Shown: positions 6,467-15,656, counted from the first letter of the stretch. The stretch is 32,667 bases of DNA from Clostridiales bacterium (GCA_017620475.1 JAFZQI010000012.1:1-32667), one strand, 5' to 3'. Numbers and translations: made by a program. Notes: a model not told the origin generated them from the sequence alone.

Positions 6467-7368
6467 TTCTTCTGGCATGTCGCCTTCAGTATCTTTATGT
6501 ACTCTGTAGTGAGGGAAGAGGGAGTGATCGCCTTGGGAAGGATATATCCGATCTCCATGTAATCATCTACTTTCAAGGGCCTGGCTACGATGCCCGGCCC
6601 ATTTAGTTCTTCCGAGATCACGCCGCTGCAGATCGTGTAGCCGTCCATACCGATGAGCATATTAAAAAGTGTCGCACGGTCACGGACGATGATTTCTTTA
6701 TCCGCGTCGACGGTACTTAAAATCTCCTCCGAAAAATAGAAAGAATTGTGCGTTCCCTGTTCATAGGATAGTCTCGGGAAGGCGCGCAGATCTTCAAGGG
6801 ATAGTTTCTTTTTCCCGGCTAAGGGGGAATGGCGTCCGACAAAGACGTGCGGTTTGGCAGAAAAAAGCGTGGTAAAAGTCAGATCGTTATCGCGAAGCGT
6901 CTTCTCGATGACGGTCTCGTTGAAACGGTTTTTGTATAGCACGCCGATCTCGCTTCGAAGCTCCGAGACGTCCTTAATAATGTCGTAGGTCTCGGTCTCG
7001 CGCATATGGAATTCGTATTTCTCACCACCATATTTGCGAAGCAGTTCTACAAAGGATTCCACGACAAAGGAATAGTGCTGTGAGGAAACAGAGAAACGGT
7101 GTTTACCGGTCTGCTTTCCGCTATAGCGTTCGTTGATGAGATTGGCCTGTTCGAGGACCTGCCTGGCATAGCCTAAGAATTCTTCTCCTTCTCTTGTGAT
7201 CTCGATGCCTTTTCTGGAACGGTGAAAGATCGTGATCCCGTATTCTTTCTCCAGTTCCTGAATGGAGGCGGTCAGACTCGGCTGGGCGATATAGAGGCGC
7301 TTTGCCGCTTCCGTAATGTTCCCGGTCTCTGCAACTTCAGTCACATATTGCAATTGTTTTAAAGTCAT
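6463..7368 (-). CDS. LysR-type transcriptional regulator (MetR-like role inferred)
   Basis: 301-residue LysR-family DNA-binding regulator. The N-terminal winged HTH (about 1-60) is typical: MTLKQLQYVTEVAETGNITE, AAKRLYIAQPSLTASIQELE, then FHRSRKGIEITREG. The rest is the effector-binding domain (about 90-300). ATG 7368 is used because AAGGAG lies just upstream and the HTH begins at once; a longer reading frame would run back through the intergenic region and into metE. It is divergent from metE-metF with LysR-box dyads between them, so it most likely controls methionine synthesis, possibly sensing homocysteine as MetR does. The effector is inference. The C-terminus converges on the rho terminator. 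Confidence 0.9.
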   Translation of the reverse strand: MTLKQLQYVTEVAETGNITEAAKRLYIAQPSLTASIQELEKEYGITIFHRSRKGIEITREGEEFLGYARQVLEQANLINERYSGKQTGKHRFSVSSQHYSFVVESFVELLRKYGGEKYEFHMRETETYDIIKDVSELRSEIGVLYKNRFNETVIEKTLRDNDLTFTTLFSAKPHVFVGRHSPLAGKKKLSLEDLRAFPRLSYEQGTHNSFYFSEEILSTVDADKEIIVRDRATLFNMLIGMDGYTICSGVISEELNGPGIVARPLKVDDYMEIGYILPKAITPSSLTTEYIKILKATCQKK

Positions 7369-7413
7369 AAACGGATCTCCTTTTGAGGTTGCCTGATATA
7401 GGTTTCGACTAAT

Positions 7414-7422
7414 ATTGTAACA
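7414..7422 (-). promoter_or_regulatory. LysR-gene promoter, extended -10
   Basis: The minus strand reads TGTTACAAT, an extended -10 about 46 bases before the regulator's ATG. Where the -35 would lie, the DNA is covered by the ATAGAT-AAA-ATCTAT dyad, which fits the negative autoregulation usual for LysR genes. Confidence 0.5.
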
Positions 7423-7427
7423 CAACC

Positions 7428-7462
7428 ATAGATAAAATCTATGAAAAAGAACCGATTTTTCA
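7428..7462. promoter_or_regulatory. Probable LysR operator: two adjacent dyads
   Basis: ATAGAT-AAA-ATCTAT (7428-7442) is a perfect dyad that fits the LysR T-N11-A rule (TAGATAAAATCTA). A second inverted repeat, TGAAAAA-N7-TTTTTCA (7442-7462), follows directly. With the metE start site near 7501 their centres fall at about -66 and -49, the usual places of the recognition and activation sites of LysR regulators. Confidence 0.6.
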
Positions 7463-7465
7463 TAT

Positions 7466-7494
7466 TTTACCCAGTGTGATGCTAGGTTTATACT
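7466..7494 (+). promoter_or_regulatory. metE-metF promoter
   Basis: TTTACC (7466-7471, four of six consensus bases) and TATACT (7489-7494) with a 17-base spacer. The weak -35 next to LysR dyads suits an activator-dependent promoter. The leader to metE is about 35 nt, so there is no S-box, T-box or cobalamin riboswitch. Confidence 0.6.
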
Positions 7495-7534
7495 TCGCTC
7501 AAAAGATGAGAATGAAACAAGGAGTGAAGCACAT

Positions 7535-9811
7535 ATGAAAACATCTGTTATCGGGTATCCGAGGATCGGTAAGAATCGTGAACTGAAGTTTGCATCGGAG
7601 AAGTTCTTCGGAAGGGAAATCAGTGAGGCTGAACTGCTTTCCGTCGCAAAAGAGATCCGCCGGGACAACTGGCTTGCACAGAAAAACGCGGGGATCGATT
7701 ATATTCCTTCGAATGATTTTTCTTTCTATGACGGTATTTTGGATACGGCAGTTCTTTTCCATGCGATTCCAAATAGGTATCAGGAACTCGGCCTGTCGGA
7801 TCTGGAGACATATTTTGCTATGGCCCGCGGTTATCAGGGAGAGAAGGGAAACGTCAAGGCCCTGGCCATGAAGAAATGGTTCAATACTAATTATCACTAT
7901 ATCGTACCGGAAATCGATGATGATACAAAGATATGCCTCTCCGGTAAAAAACCGGTGGAAGAATTACTGGAGGCAAAAAACCAGGGGGTGAAGACGAAGG
8001 TCGTTCTGACCGGGCCTTTTACTTTACTTAAACTTGCCCGTTATACAGGGAAAAAGACCGCAGAGGATTTCGCTTTGCCGCTGGTTTCCGCGTATGATGA
8101 GCTTCTTTCGGAGCTAGCCGCTTCGGGAGCAGAGTGGATCCAGTTCGATGAGCCGTATCTTGTCCGGGATCTGCTGAAGAAGGATATCCTGCTTTTTAAA
8201 GCAATCTATACGTCGCTCCTTTTGGAAAAGCACTCACTGAAGATCCTTCTTCAGACCTATTTCGGGGATATCCGCGATATCTACGAAGAGGTATGTGCAT
8301 TGGGATTTGATGGTATCGGTCTGGATTTCCTGGAGGGAAGAAAGACGGCAGAGCTGGTTTCCAAGAATGGTTTTCCGAAGGAGACGCTTCTTTTCGCGGG
8401 ATTGGTGAACGGTAAGAATATCTGGAAGAATCACTACAGTAAGACACTTTCTTCTCTTTGTGATCTTCAAAAATCTGCAGGGGAGAATATCGTACTGTCC
8501 ACTTCCTGTTCACTTCTTCATGTGCCGTATAGCCTTTCCGGAGAAAGCGGCCTTCCGAAGGAGTATACCCGGCACTTTGCTTTTGCTGAGGAAAAACTGC
8601 AGGAACTGATTGATATTGCACATATCGCGGATGAAAAAGCAGGATCGGAAAGCGAAATACTCAAAGAGAACGAAGTGCTTTTCACAAAGCGTGCGGATTG
8701 TGTAGATGAGGCGGTTCAGAAGCGAGTAAAGGCGATCTCGGAGAAGGACTACATCAGACTTCCGGAGTTTTCTGAAAGAGAGAAGATCCAGAAGGAAAAG
8801 CAGCAGCTCCCGCTGTTTCCGACAACGACGATCGGGTCCTTCCCGCAGACTGGGGAAGTCCGGAAAAACCGTACGGCGTTTAGAAAAGGCGAGATTTCCG
8901 AAGAGCAGTATATTGCTTTTAACCGGGAGAAAATCAAGGAGTGTATTGCCCTTCAGGAGGAGATCGGTCTGGATGTGCTTGTCCATGGTGAATTCGAGCG
9001 CAACGATATGGTGGAATATTTCGGCGAGCATTTATGCGGATATGTCTTTACGAGACAGGCGTGGGTGCAGTCTTATGGCACAAGATGTGTGAAGCCGCCG
9101 ATCATCTGGGGAGATGTTTCACGTAAGGATCCGATTACGGTCGAGTGGTCGAAATATGCGAAATCCTGTACGGATAAGCCTGTAAAGGGTATGCTGACAG
9201 GGCCGGTCACCATACTCAACTGGTCGTTCCCCAGAGAAGATATTTCCATTAAAGAAAGTACACTTCAGATCGCGCTTTCGATCCGCGATGAGGTCCTCGA
9301 TCTTGAAGCGAATGGAATCGATATAATTCAGATCGACGAAGCGGCGCTTCGTGAAAAACTCCCGCTTCGTAAGTCCGACTGGTATTCCGAGTATCTCGAT
9401 TGGGCGATCCCGGCCTTCCGTCTCGTGCATAGCGGCGTGAAAGCGGAAACGCAGATCCATACGCATATGTGCTACAGTGAGTTTACGGATATCATCCCGG
9501 CCATCGACGCGATGGATGCCGATGTCATCACCTTTGAAGCATCCCGTTCGGATCTTCTGATCCTGGATGCTCTTGTGGAAAATCACTTTAAGACGGAAGT
9601 CGGTCCGGGTGTTTACGATATTCACAGCCCGCGCGTGCCGTCTGTGGATGAGATCGTGGCGGCACTTTCGAAGATGCGTGAAAAGATCGATGACAGAAAG
9701 CTTTGGGTCAATCCGGATTGCGGTTTGAAGACCCGTGGGAATGAGGAGACGAAGGCGAGCCTTCTGAATCTGGTGGCAGCGGCGAAGATCGTAAGAGTAC
9801 AGGTGAAATGA
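7535..9811 (+). CDS. metE: Cobalamin-independent methionine synthase
   Basis: Transfers the methyl group of 5-methyltetrahydropteroyl-polyglutamate to homocysteine to form methionine, without B12. The 758 residues match the family length, with two tandem barrel domains. The N-terminus [20 protein letters not shown] is characteristic. The zinc/homocysteine ligands are visible as H644, C646 (HTHMC), E668 (TFEASRSD) and C729 ([10 protein letters not shown]); their spacing (2, 22, 61) is identical to H641/C643/E665/C726 of the E. coli enzyme. ATG 7535 has AAGGAG about 10 bases upstream. metF follows after 18 bases, so the two form one operon, probably switched by the divergent LysR regulator. Confidence 0.97.
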   Translation: MKTSVIGYPRIGKNRELKFASEKFFGREISEAELLSVAKEIRRDNWLAQKNAGIDYIPSNDFSFYDGILDTAVLFHAIPNRYQELGLSDLETYFAMARGYQGEKGNVKALAMKKWFNTNYHYIVPEIDDDTKICLSGKKPVEELLEAKNQGVKTKVVLTGPFTLLKLARYTGKKTAEDFALPLVSAYDELLSELAASGAEWIQFDEPYLVRDLLKKDILLFKAIYTSLLLEKHSLKILLQTYFGDIRDIYEEVCALGFDGIGLDFLEGRKTAELVSKNGFPKETLLFAGLVNGKNIWKNHYSKTLSSLCDLQKSAGENIVLSTSCSLLHVPYSLSGESGLPKEYTRHFAFAEEKLQELIDIAHIADEKAGSESEILKENEVLFTKRADCVDEAVQKRVKAISEKDYIRLPEFSEREKIQKEKQQLPLFPTTTIGSFPQTGEVRKNRTAFRKGEISEEQYIAFNREKIKECIALQEEIGLDVLVHGEFERNDMVEYFGEHLCGYVFTRQAWVQSYGTRCVKPPIIWGDVSRKDPITVEWSKYAKSCTDKPVKGMLTGPVTILNWSFPREDISIKESTLQIALSIRDEVLDLEANGIDIIQIDEAALREKLPLRKSDWYSEYLDWAIPAFRLVHSGVKAETQIHTHMCYSEFTDIIPAIDAMDADVITFEASRSDLLILDALVENHFKTEVGPGVYDIHSPRVPSVDEIVAALSKMREKIDDRKLWVNPDCGLKTRGNEETKASLLNLVAAAKIVRVQVK

Positions 9812-9829
9812 TCGTGGTGAGGTAGGATC

Positions 9830-10690
9830 GTGAAGGTTTCCGAGATATACAAAAAGAAAAAGAAGAGTTTGTCGTTTGAGATCTTTCCGCCTAAGAAAGA
9901 TACGGAGCTTCAGAATATTGACGAGACGCTGTCGGTGCTGTCGGAACTGCATCCGGATTTTATCAGCGTGACGTTCGGAGCAGGTGGCTCCAGTAACTGT
10001 AACCGTACGATCGAGCTTGCAAAAAAAATCAAGAACGAGTATAAGATCGAGCCGGTCGTGCACCTGACTTGCCTGCACTACGACCGTACCGAGATGGAGG
10101 AATTCGCCCGCGTTCTGGCGCAGGAAGATATCCAGAACGTACTCGCACTGCGCGGGGATCGGAACCCCCGTATTCCGGAGAAGAATGACTTCAAGCATTC
10201 ATCCGATCTGATCTCGTTTCTCAAACCTGAGCACGATTTCTGTTTTCTGGGGGCGTGTTATCCCGAATGCCATCCGGAATCTTCCGGCCCGGTCAGTGAG
10301 ATCCGTGCGTTAAAGAAGAAAGTCGATGCAGGGGCGGAAGTGCTGCTGTCCCAGCTTTTCTTCGACAATGAGAAATTCTTCCGGTTCTATGAGGAGTGTC
10401 AGATCGCCGATATCGATGTGCCGATCATCCCTGGGGTAATGCCGGTCATTAATGCATCATCGATCACGCGTATGATCTCTATGTGTAATGCGGCGTTCCC
10501 GGAGCGTTTTCAAAGGATCATCAGAAGATATGAAGACAACAAAGAGGCGCTTTTCGACGCGGGAATGTCGTATGCGCTAAGCCAGATCATCGATCTTCTG
10601 GTCAGTGACATTCCGGGGATCCATCTTTATACGATGAATAATCCCGTTGTGGCCAGAAGGATCTGCGAAGGGATCCGGAATATCGTATGA
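9830..10690 (+). CDS. metF: Methylenetetrahydrofolate reductase
   Basis: FAD enzyme that reduces 5,10-methylene-THF to 5-methyl-THF, the methyl donor for MetE just upstream. 286 residues, normal for bacterial MetF. Visible motifs: LSFEIFPPK at the start (catalytic Glu region), FISVTFGAGGSS, VVHLTCLH, NVLALRGDR (FAD/folate site), AEVLLSQLFFDN and PIIPGVMPV. The start is GTG 9830 with GTGAGGT at 9817-9823; the short gap after metE supports co-transcription. No MetH-type or zinc-finger partner is nearby. The gene converges on the SDR gene, with only a poor hairpin between them. Confidence 0.96.
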   Translation: MKVSEIYKKKKKSLSFEIFPPKKDTELQNIDETLSVLSELHPDFISVTFGAGGSSNCNRTIELAKKIKNEYKIEPVVHLTCLHYDRTEMEEFARVLAQEDIQNVLALRGDRNPRIPEKNDFKHSSDLISFLKPEHDFCFLGACYPECHPESSGPVSEIRALKKKVDAGAEVLLSQLFFDNEKFFRFYEECQIADIDVPIIPGVMPVINASSITRMISMCNAAFPERFQRIIRRYEDNKEALFDAGMSYALSQIIDLLVSDIPGIHLYTMNNPVVARRICEGIRNIV

Positions 10691-10735
10691 CATGCAGGAT
10701 CCATTCTTTGCAATCGGGTCAATATTGTTGTCCGC

Positions 10736-11437
10736 TTACTTTCTGGCGATACGGTGAAACTGCGGACGGATCGTAAATTCCGTAATCGTCATGTGCGGAT
10801 CACATGAAAGAATATAGCGCACGGCCCCCGCAATATCTTCGGGGAGAAGCCGTGCGTTTTCTTCTTTGTCCGCTTCAAAATCCGCATTCCGGTAAAGATT
10901 GGTATCCGTCATGTCCGGCATGATCGTGGTGACCTTCACCCCGTATTTGCGGGCTTCGTCATAAAGGCTTTTGCCGAAGGAAAGAAGCCCTGCTTTGGCC
11001 GCACCATATGCGGCACCGTGAGGGTTGCTCTGCGTGGATGTGACCGAAGCGATATTCAGGATCGTTCCTTTTGACTCCTTCAATTTGCGAAGAAGAATGT
11101 TGGTAAGAAGAAGGGGGACTTCCAGATCGATGCGGATCATCTCCGAGATGCTCTTCGTAGAAAGCTCTTCGTGAAGCCCGTAGTAGCCGACACCGGCACA
11201 GTTAATGAGAAGAGCGATCTCTTTCCCTTTGCATAAAGCGCGTATTCCGGATTCCATCTTCACTGTATCCAGAAGGTCCAGTTCCAGTTTATGGAAAGAT
11301 TTATGTGAAGTGATATTTTCTGCCTTGGTAAAATCTCTTCCGATGCCGTAGACCTCGTAATCCATATCGAGTAATTCTTTGCAGATCGCTCTTCCGATTC
11401 CGGAAGATGCACCGGTAATGATGGCGGTTCTGGTCAT
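10736..11437 (-). CDS. Short-chain dehydrogenase/reductase
   Basis: 233-residue Rossmann-fold NAD(P)-dependent oxidoreductase of the classical SDR type. Seen: cofactor-binding TGASSGIGRAI near residues 8-18, NCAGVG (the NNAG equivalent), the catalytic Ser region LNIASVTS, and the active-site Tyr-Lys in AYGAAKAG. GIGRDF after beta-strand 2 carries an Arg that suggests a preference for NADP(H), but this is weak evidence. The substrate cannot be told. The start is ATG 11437, after AAGGAGAG; an overlapping out-of-frame ATG lies 5 bases before it. A 73-base gap separates it from the upstream SPL-like gene on the same strand, so it could belong to that transcript. Confidence 0.9.
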   Translation of the reverse strand: MTRTAIITGASSGIGRAICKELLDMDYEVYGIGRDFTKAENITSHKSFHKLELDLLDTVKMESGIRALCKGKEIALLINCAGVGYYGLHEELSTKSISEMIRIDLEVPLLLTNILLRKLKESKGTILNIASVTSTQSNPHGAAYGAAKAGLLSFGKSLYDEARKYGVKVTTIMPDMTDTNLYRNADFEADKEENARLLPEDIAGAVRYILSCDPHMTITEFTIRPQFHRIARK

Positions 11438-11510
11438 GTCATTTTCTCTCCTTTCGGTACCTGTTTCGGGGTGAAAACCCCGTTTCTCGTCGGATTTCCG
11501 CTTTCATCCG

Positions 11511-12527
11511 TCAGAAATCCGTTTGGTAGATCTTATCCTTAGATATCAGGTTTTGTAACAGTGTTATAAGGGTGTTTTCCATATCATTGCGGACGGGTTC
11601 CGGGTATTCCATCACGCCGCCGTGGTTCTCATACGGGAACTGGCACAGAGGGGAGATCGGGAAGTCTTTACGGAGCTTCTTAAAATATTCCGCCGATATG
11701 CGAAAAGAACCGACGCTGATATCCTTTAATTGATGTGTGTCAATGTGTTTTTTGACGTCGGAACACATCGATGTGTATATATCTTTCCAGTTTGGAATGT
11801 AAATGAGCGGGTCGAAACAAAGCCTTACAGGGAATCCTTTTTCCATGGCACAGGATGCGGCGGATAGCCTTTCGGAAAGAGAAGCCGTCTTTTTTTCATA
11901 GCGGTCGATGATCTCCTGCGGGGAGATGGTGTAGGCAAAGATCACCCGGTCACAATATGGGATCTTCTCGTATATATCTTTTCGGAAGGATTTGGTTCGG
12001 ATCTCGATCGTAAGGTCCGGATGAGCCATTGTAAATTCTGTCCAGCTTCTGACAAACCCCGTCAGGTTCTCCAGCGCGATGAGATCTGTATCGTAGGAAA
12101 CGCAGAGGTACACGGGATGATTTTTTAGAAGAGCTTCCACTTCAGAGAAGGAATCTTCCTGATTAACGAATACGACTACATTCCCTGAACCATACATACC
12201 GCGTAAAAAGCAGTATTCACAGTCGTAGATGCAGTTTCTGACGCAGGACGTATAGTAAAAGTGGTCATAACCGAAATCCTGACAGACCGGTGCGCCTTTA
12301 AATACCGAGTTCCCGGTGTTTTTCGCAAGGATCAGGGACGGAGATCCTTTCTGGATCGAAAAGCTCTGGCGCGGACGGTTGAATACATCCTTATAGTGCG
12401 CGATGGGAATGATTGCCGATTTGGAATACCTGGAAAGGATCTTCTTCGTCAGATCGTGATCGGCTGCTTTTTCTTCCACATAGATATGTGAGAAAGGGAA
12501 ATTATATAAGCCTTTCGCGGATGACAT
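11511..12527 (-). CDS. splB: Spore photoproduct lyase-like radical SAM protein
   Basis: Radical SAM enzyme related to SPL, which reverses the 5-thyminyl-5,6-dihydrothymine lesion in germinating spores. 338 residues. The cluster motif is C99-x3-C103-x2-C106 (in TSCVRNCIYDCEYCFLRG). C142 in LCVSYDTDLIALE sits where B. subtilis SPL has its H-atom donor C141, within the same 'C-x-S-x-D-x-x-A-L-E'-like context. ATG 12527 is chosen because GGAGGT lies five bases upstream (12533-12538 on the plus strand); a longer frame starting at 12629 lacks a ribosome binding site and would run deep into the previous gene. It overlaps the upstream phosphorylase-like gene by 26 bases, implying translational coupling. 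The presence of SPL suggests spore-forming ancestry, not proven sporulation. Confidence 0.85.
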   Translation of the reverse strand: MSSAKGLYNFPFSHIYVEEKAADHDLTKKILSRYSKSAIIPIAHYKDVFNRPRQSFSIQKGSPSLILAKNTGNSVFKGAPVCQDFGYDHFYYTSCVRNCIYDCEYCFLRGMYGSGNVVVFVNQEDSFSEVEALLKNHPVYLCVSYDTDLIALENLTGFVRSWTEFTMAHPDLTIEIRTKSFRKDIYEKIPYCDRVIFAYTISPQEIIDRYEKKTASLSERLSAASCAMEKGFPVRLCFDPLIYIPNWKDIYTSMCSDVKKHIDTHQLKDISVGSFRISAEYFKKLRKDFPISPLCQFPYENHGGVMEYPEPVRNDMENTLITLLQNLISKDKIYQTDF

Positions 12528-13335
12528 CAAGGACCTCCTTTCCCTCGCGCTTGGATCGGACAGGGATGCGTCCTTCGTCGTGAAGACCGAAAAGGATCTT
12601 TTCCATATCGATATCTGCCGCCTGCGCATAAGCGAAGAACTGCCTTAGTTCACATCGCATGGTCTCGCTTAATCGAAGTGCAAGTGCAGTTGAGATAAAG
12701 AGTTCCTCGTCGATATTGATTTCCGGCTCGGAAACATCCCCGAGATGATTAAGAACGGCAAGAACCGTAGATGTGTATTTCCGGGCACGCGAAGTCAGAA
12801 GTGCCGCAGTGATCTTCTTGGGGTCATCTGTTCCGGAATCGGATACATACTTTATGAAAAGTATCCGGTGGGGAGGGACGAAGCGGGCCCCCGCCTGGAA
12901 AATGGCGGATGCTTCCATCTCATAAAGAAGGTTAGGATCCGAAAGAGAATCGACCACCTTACTGACCGTGACCAGTGCTTTTTCCGAAGAGAAGGGAAGA
13001 CCGAAGGAAGAAAGATCGTAGATCATGTCGGGATAGAACGAACGCCCTGTGGCTTCGTCAGTGATCTTGTTGATCAGAAAGAGTCCTTCTTCTTTGCCGG
13101 CGCAAGATCCGAAATTCAAAAGGAAGTCTTTCTCCTTTCGGAATCCGAAACGGGTCAGAAGATAAGTCGTTGCAGATGCGGCGGCAACTGTTCCCATGCC
13201 GGACAAAGCGAGCACAACGGAACTGTCCTCGGCAAAGAATGTCTCGTATGGGCACGAGCGGGTATCTTTGCGAAGAGACATGGTCTCGATCAGCGGTTTG
13301 GCTTCGGCGGCAAGTGCACAGACAATGAAGATCAT
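12502..13335 (-). CDS. Nucleoside phosphorylase/MTA-SAH nucleosidase-like protein
   Basis: 277 residues. Roughly the first 190 resemble the PNP/UDP phosphorylase-MTAN fold: MIFIVCALAAEAKPLIE at the start, a LALSGMGTVAAASATTYLL segment (purine nucleosidase SGIG region), NFGSCAG, the ribose-binding MEASAIFQAG (like MEAAA of MTAN) and a catalytic-Asp-like FIKYVSDSGTD. The last about 80 residues form an extra, mainly helical tail not present in plain MTAN. It heads an overlapping pair with the SPL-like radical SAM gene, so a role in clearing a SAM-derived nucleoside such as 5'-deoxyadenosine is attractive but is inference. ATG 13335 follows AAGGAG. An extended -10 (TGATATAAT, minus strand) lies at 13399-13407. 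Confidence 0.75.
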   Translation of the reverse strand: MIFIVCALAAEAKPLIETMSLRKDTRSCPYETFFAEDSSVVLALSGMGTVAAASATTYLLTRFGFRKEKDFLLNFGSCAGKEEGLFLINKITDEATGRSFYPDMIYDLSSFGLPFSSEKALVTVSKVVDSLSDPNLLYEMEASAIFQAGARFVPPHRILFIKYVSDSGTDDPKKITAALLTSRARKYTSTVLAVLNHLGDVSEPEINIDEELFISTALALRLSETMRCELRQFFAYAQAADIDMEKILFGLHDEGRIPVRSKREGKEVLDVIRERLI

Positions 13336-13398
13336 GAAAGCTCCTTGGAATGTGTATTGACGTGTACATAAAGATTACACATCTTTTTGCTACACTTC

Positions 13399-13407
13399 AT
13401 TATATCA
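13399..13407 (-). promoter_or_regulatory. Promoter for the phosphorylase-SPL pair, extended -10
   Basis: The minus strand reads TGATATAAT, a perfect extended -10, about 64 bases before the phosphorylase-like ATG. No clear -35 is present (GAACCT at 17-base spacing). Confidence 0.5.
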
Positions 13408-13473
13408 GATGGATGCATCGAAGGTTCTTGAGAAGAACAGATGGATGTATCGGATTTGCCGGAGGTGACGAAT

Positions 13474-14151
13474 ATGATCCGCAGTGTAACAGTTAACTAT
13501 GAAAAAGAACTTCAGATGGAATTGAGCAGCCGCTGCCTGGAGATGGGGAGAAAATTCCGTTCCATGTTTCTGATCGTGATTGCGCAGGTGGCCATTTTGG
13601 CTGTTTGTACCGTGATGCGTATGGCGCGGGAAACGGGTGCGTCTTTGAAGGGGCTCATGACGATGATAGGAGTAATGACTGTGATCACGATCGCTCTGAG
13701 CATAGCTTTTTGTGCCATCATCTTTTCGCTGGGGAAGTACTATGACGATTTTAAGTCGGCGGGGATCCTGTTTGTTCTCTATCAGCTCTGTACATTGCTC
13801 GGAAATATGCTGTCGGGTGGAGCCGGCCCGGTATTCATGCTTATCTCTTCCTTCTTCGGTGTGCTGTACGTGGTTAAACTGGCTTCGGCCATGGAGGACA
13901 GCTTCAGCATGGTCAATGCCGAAATGGCTGATAAGTGGGAATCGTATAAAAAGATCTTCGTTACGGTCAACGTTGCCACGATCGTATGCGTCGTGCTTCT
14001 GATCGTACCGGTCCTTTCTGCAGTCGCGTCTATCCTTCTTGTCGCGCTGGTGGTGGCCGATGTTGTTCTTGGAGTCCGGCAGTTTATCCTTCTCGGTCAG
14101 TCGGCCAAGATGATGGATCACTTTGTGAACGATCCGGAAGGCGCCCGTTGA
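13474..14151 (+). CDS. Polytopic membrane protein of unknown function
   Basis: 225-residue membrane protein. After a cytoplasmic-looking amphipathic N-terminus (MIRSVTVNYEKELQMELSSR) there are about six hydrophobic segments, roughly 32-50, 60-85, 90-108, 112-130, 160-180 and 182-202, with a charged loop after the fourth (AMEDSFSMVNAEMADKWESYKK). No family was recognised. ATG 13474 is used because GGAGGTG lies at 13461-13467; an in-frame ATG at 13441 has no such site. It is divergent from the phosphorylase gene and convergent with the SPFH gene, with a strong bidirectional terminator between them. Confidence 0.75.
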   Translation: MIRSVTVNYEKELQMELSSRCLEMGRKFRSMFLIVIAQVAILAVCTVMRMARETGASLKGLMTMIGVMTVITIALSIAFCAIIFSLGKYYDDFKSAGILFVLYQLCTLLGNMLSGGAGPVFMLISSFFGVLYVVKLASAMEDSFSMVNAEMADKWESYKKIFVTVNVATIVCVVLLIVPVLSAVASILLVALVVADVVLGVRQFILLGQSAKMMDHFVNDPEGAR

Positions 14152-14204
14152 GAACGGCTTCTGATCGGAAGAGGTCCGGAGGGAAGCACGGTATTGGATG
14201 AAGA

Positions 14205-14245
14205 AAACCCCGAAGTCTTTGTTACTTCGGGGTTTCGATTTATTT
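14205..14245. terminator. Bidirectional terminator between membrane protein and SPFH gene
   Basis: Perfect 12-base stem AAACCCCGAAGT/ACTTCGGGGTTT (14205-14216 with 14224-14235) around a 7-base loop, followed on the plus strand by CGATTTATTTT and on the minus strand by TTCTTC. It serves the two converging genes that end at 14151 and 14280. Confidence 0.9.
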
Positions 14246-14279
14246 TGAGACTATCTCCGGATGTAAAGAGAATTCCGTC

Positions 14280-15656
14280 TTATTCCGGTCTGGTCGTTCC
14301 GCAATCCGGGCAGAACTTGGAGGTGAGGCCCTTGCCGCAGGACGGGCAGGTCCACGCACCGGCAACAGGTACAGAAGGTGCTGCAGATGTCGGATCAGCA
14401 GGCGCCGCCGGAGCAGGAGCTACGGGAGCCGCAGGTGCGGAAGGCTGGGATGCATCAACCGGAGCTGCAGGAGCTACCTGCTGCTGGGCAGAGGGGTTCC
14501 CGGAAACGACTCCGCCAAATCCCTGGCCGAGCTGTGTTGACTGACCCATGATCGGGTTGAGGGCATCTTTGGTCATGTTGATCACGCCGCCCATGGCACC
14601 GAGGGCCACACCGAGACCGGCCACATCGCCAATGGTTCCGGCGGCTCCACCGCCGCTGCCGCCACCGGTGATACCGTTCTGCATGGCTTCCATACCGACC
14701 TTTCTTGCGGTCTCGTCCTGATAGGAGTAACCCTTCATCTTCATTTCCTGAGCTTCCGCTTCAGCTTTCATGCGATAAGCATCCGCTTCCGCCTGAGCCT
14801 TGATACGAAGCGCTTCGGCTTCTCCCTGGGCACCGACCATTTTGAGCTGGGCTTCGGTCTGGGCTTCTACGATCTTTCTTCCCTGAGCGGCCTCGGCCTC
14901 GGCACGTCTGACTTCCTCTTCACGGACCTTCAAGGTCTTGTCTGCGAACTGCTGCTTCAGACGCTGGAAGTTCGGATCATCATCCGGCGTCATGATCGTC
15001 GTGACATAGAACTCCGGCATGAAAAGACCATACTCGAAGAACTCTTCGTTGATCTCTTTTCTCAAGCGCTCGGAAAGAACGTCGAGATATGCATCGATCT
15101 CCAGGATATTGAGGTTTTCTTCCTTAATCACGCGGGCAAGGATGGCCTTGACCTTGTTGATGACCAGGGATCTGAATTTGCTGGTGCCGTAGCCGACGCC
15201 TTCTCCGCCGACGATGTCGCTCTGGAGAAGTCCGTCTGTCGTTCCGACGATCTTCAGGATCAGCTTTCTGGAATCGGTGACCTTGAGGTTGAAGCTTCCG
15301 CTTGCGCCGATCTCCACGTGCAGGCCGGATGCCGGATCAAAGAGTCTTACCTTGCTGTCGGTGCCCCACAGAATACCCATCTGCGTGGTCATGTTGATGA
15401 AGTAGACCTCTGCGTGGAAGACATTCTCACCGCCGGTGCCGAGCTTCATGAGGTCGCGCAGAAGCGGAATGTTGTAGGTCGTCAGGGTATGTCTTCCGGC
15501 GGTAAAAAGATCCAGTGCTTTTCCGTCTCTAAAGAAAAGCGCTTCCTGGGATTCATGAACGATCAGCTGTGATCCGATCGTGATGTCTTCCTTCGGATGC
15601 TTGTAAGCGAATACCTCGTTACTGCCTTCGTACTTAATGACACTGATAATTTCCAT
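14280..15656 (-). CDS. SPFH-domain protein with C-terminal zinc ribbon (YdjI/COG4260-like)
   Basis: 458-residue stomatin/prohibitin-superfamily protein of the 'virion core protein' subgroup (B. subtilis YdjI type). The N-terminal SPFH domain shows IVHESQEALFFRDGKALDLF, GRHTLTTYNIPLL and VYFINMTTQMGILWGTDS. An alanine/glutamate-rich coiled coil (about 245-320, EAQTEAQLKMVGAQGEAEAL and similar) follows, then a glycine-rich hydrophobic stretch, an Ala/Pro-rich linker (about 385-432) and a zinc ribbon with C437, C440, C449 and C452. Such proteins oligomerise at the membrane; YdjI works with the zinc-ribbon protein YdjG and with PspA in envelope stress. The upstream gene stops with TAA immediately before this ATG, so the two are translationally coupled. 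Confidence 0.85.
   Translation of the reverse strand: MEIISVIKYEGSNEVFAYKHPKEDITIGSQLIVHESQEALFFRDGKALDLFTAGRHTLTTYNIPLLRDLMKLGTGGENVFHAEVYFINMTTQMGILWGTDSKVRLFDPASGLHVEIGASGSFNLKVTDSRKLILKIVGTTDGLLQSDIVGGEGVGYGTSKFRSLVINKVKAILARVIKEENLNILEIDAYLDVLSERLRKEINEEFFEYGLFMPEFYVTTIMTPDDDPNFQRLKQQFADKTLKVREEEVRRAEAEAAQGRKIVEAQTEAQLKMVGAQGEAEALRIKAQAEADAYRMKAEAEAQEMKMKGYSYQDETARKVGMEAMQNGITGGGSGGGAAGTIGDVAGLGVALGAMGGVINMTKDALNPIMGQSTQLGQGFGGVVSGNPSAQQQVAPAAPVDASQPSAPAAPVAPAPAAPADPTSAAPSVPVAGAWTCPSCGKGLTSKFCPDCGTTRPE

Noticed and set aside
10671..10708. Terminator between metF and the SDR gene
   Set aside because: Two GGATCC copies can pair (with flanking GAA/TTC), but the loop is 20 bases, the stem has a mismatch and the T-run is only three; too weak to call.
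14194..14544. 116-residue plus-strand ORF over the terminator
   Set aside because: It runs through the bidirectional hairpin and mirrors the Ala/Pro-rich linker of the SPFH gene in antisense; no ribosome binding site.
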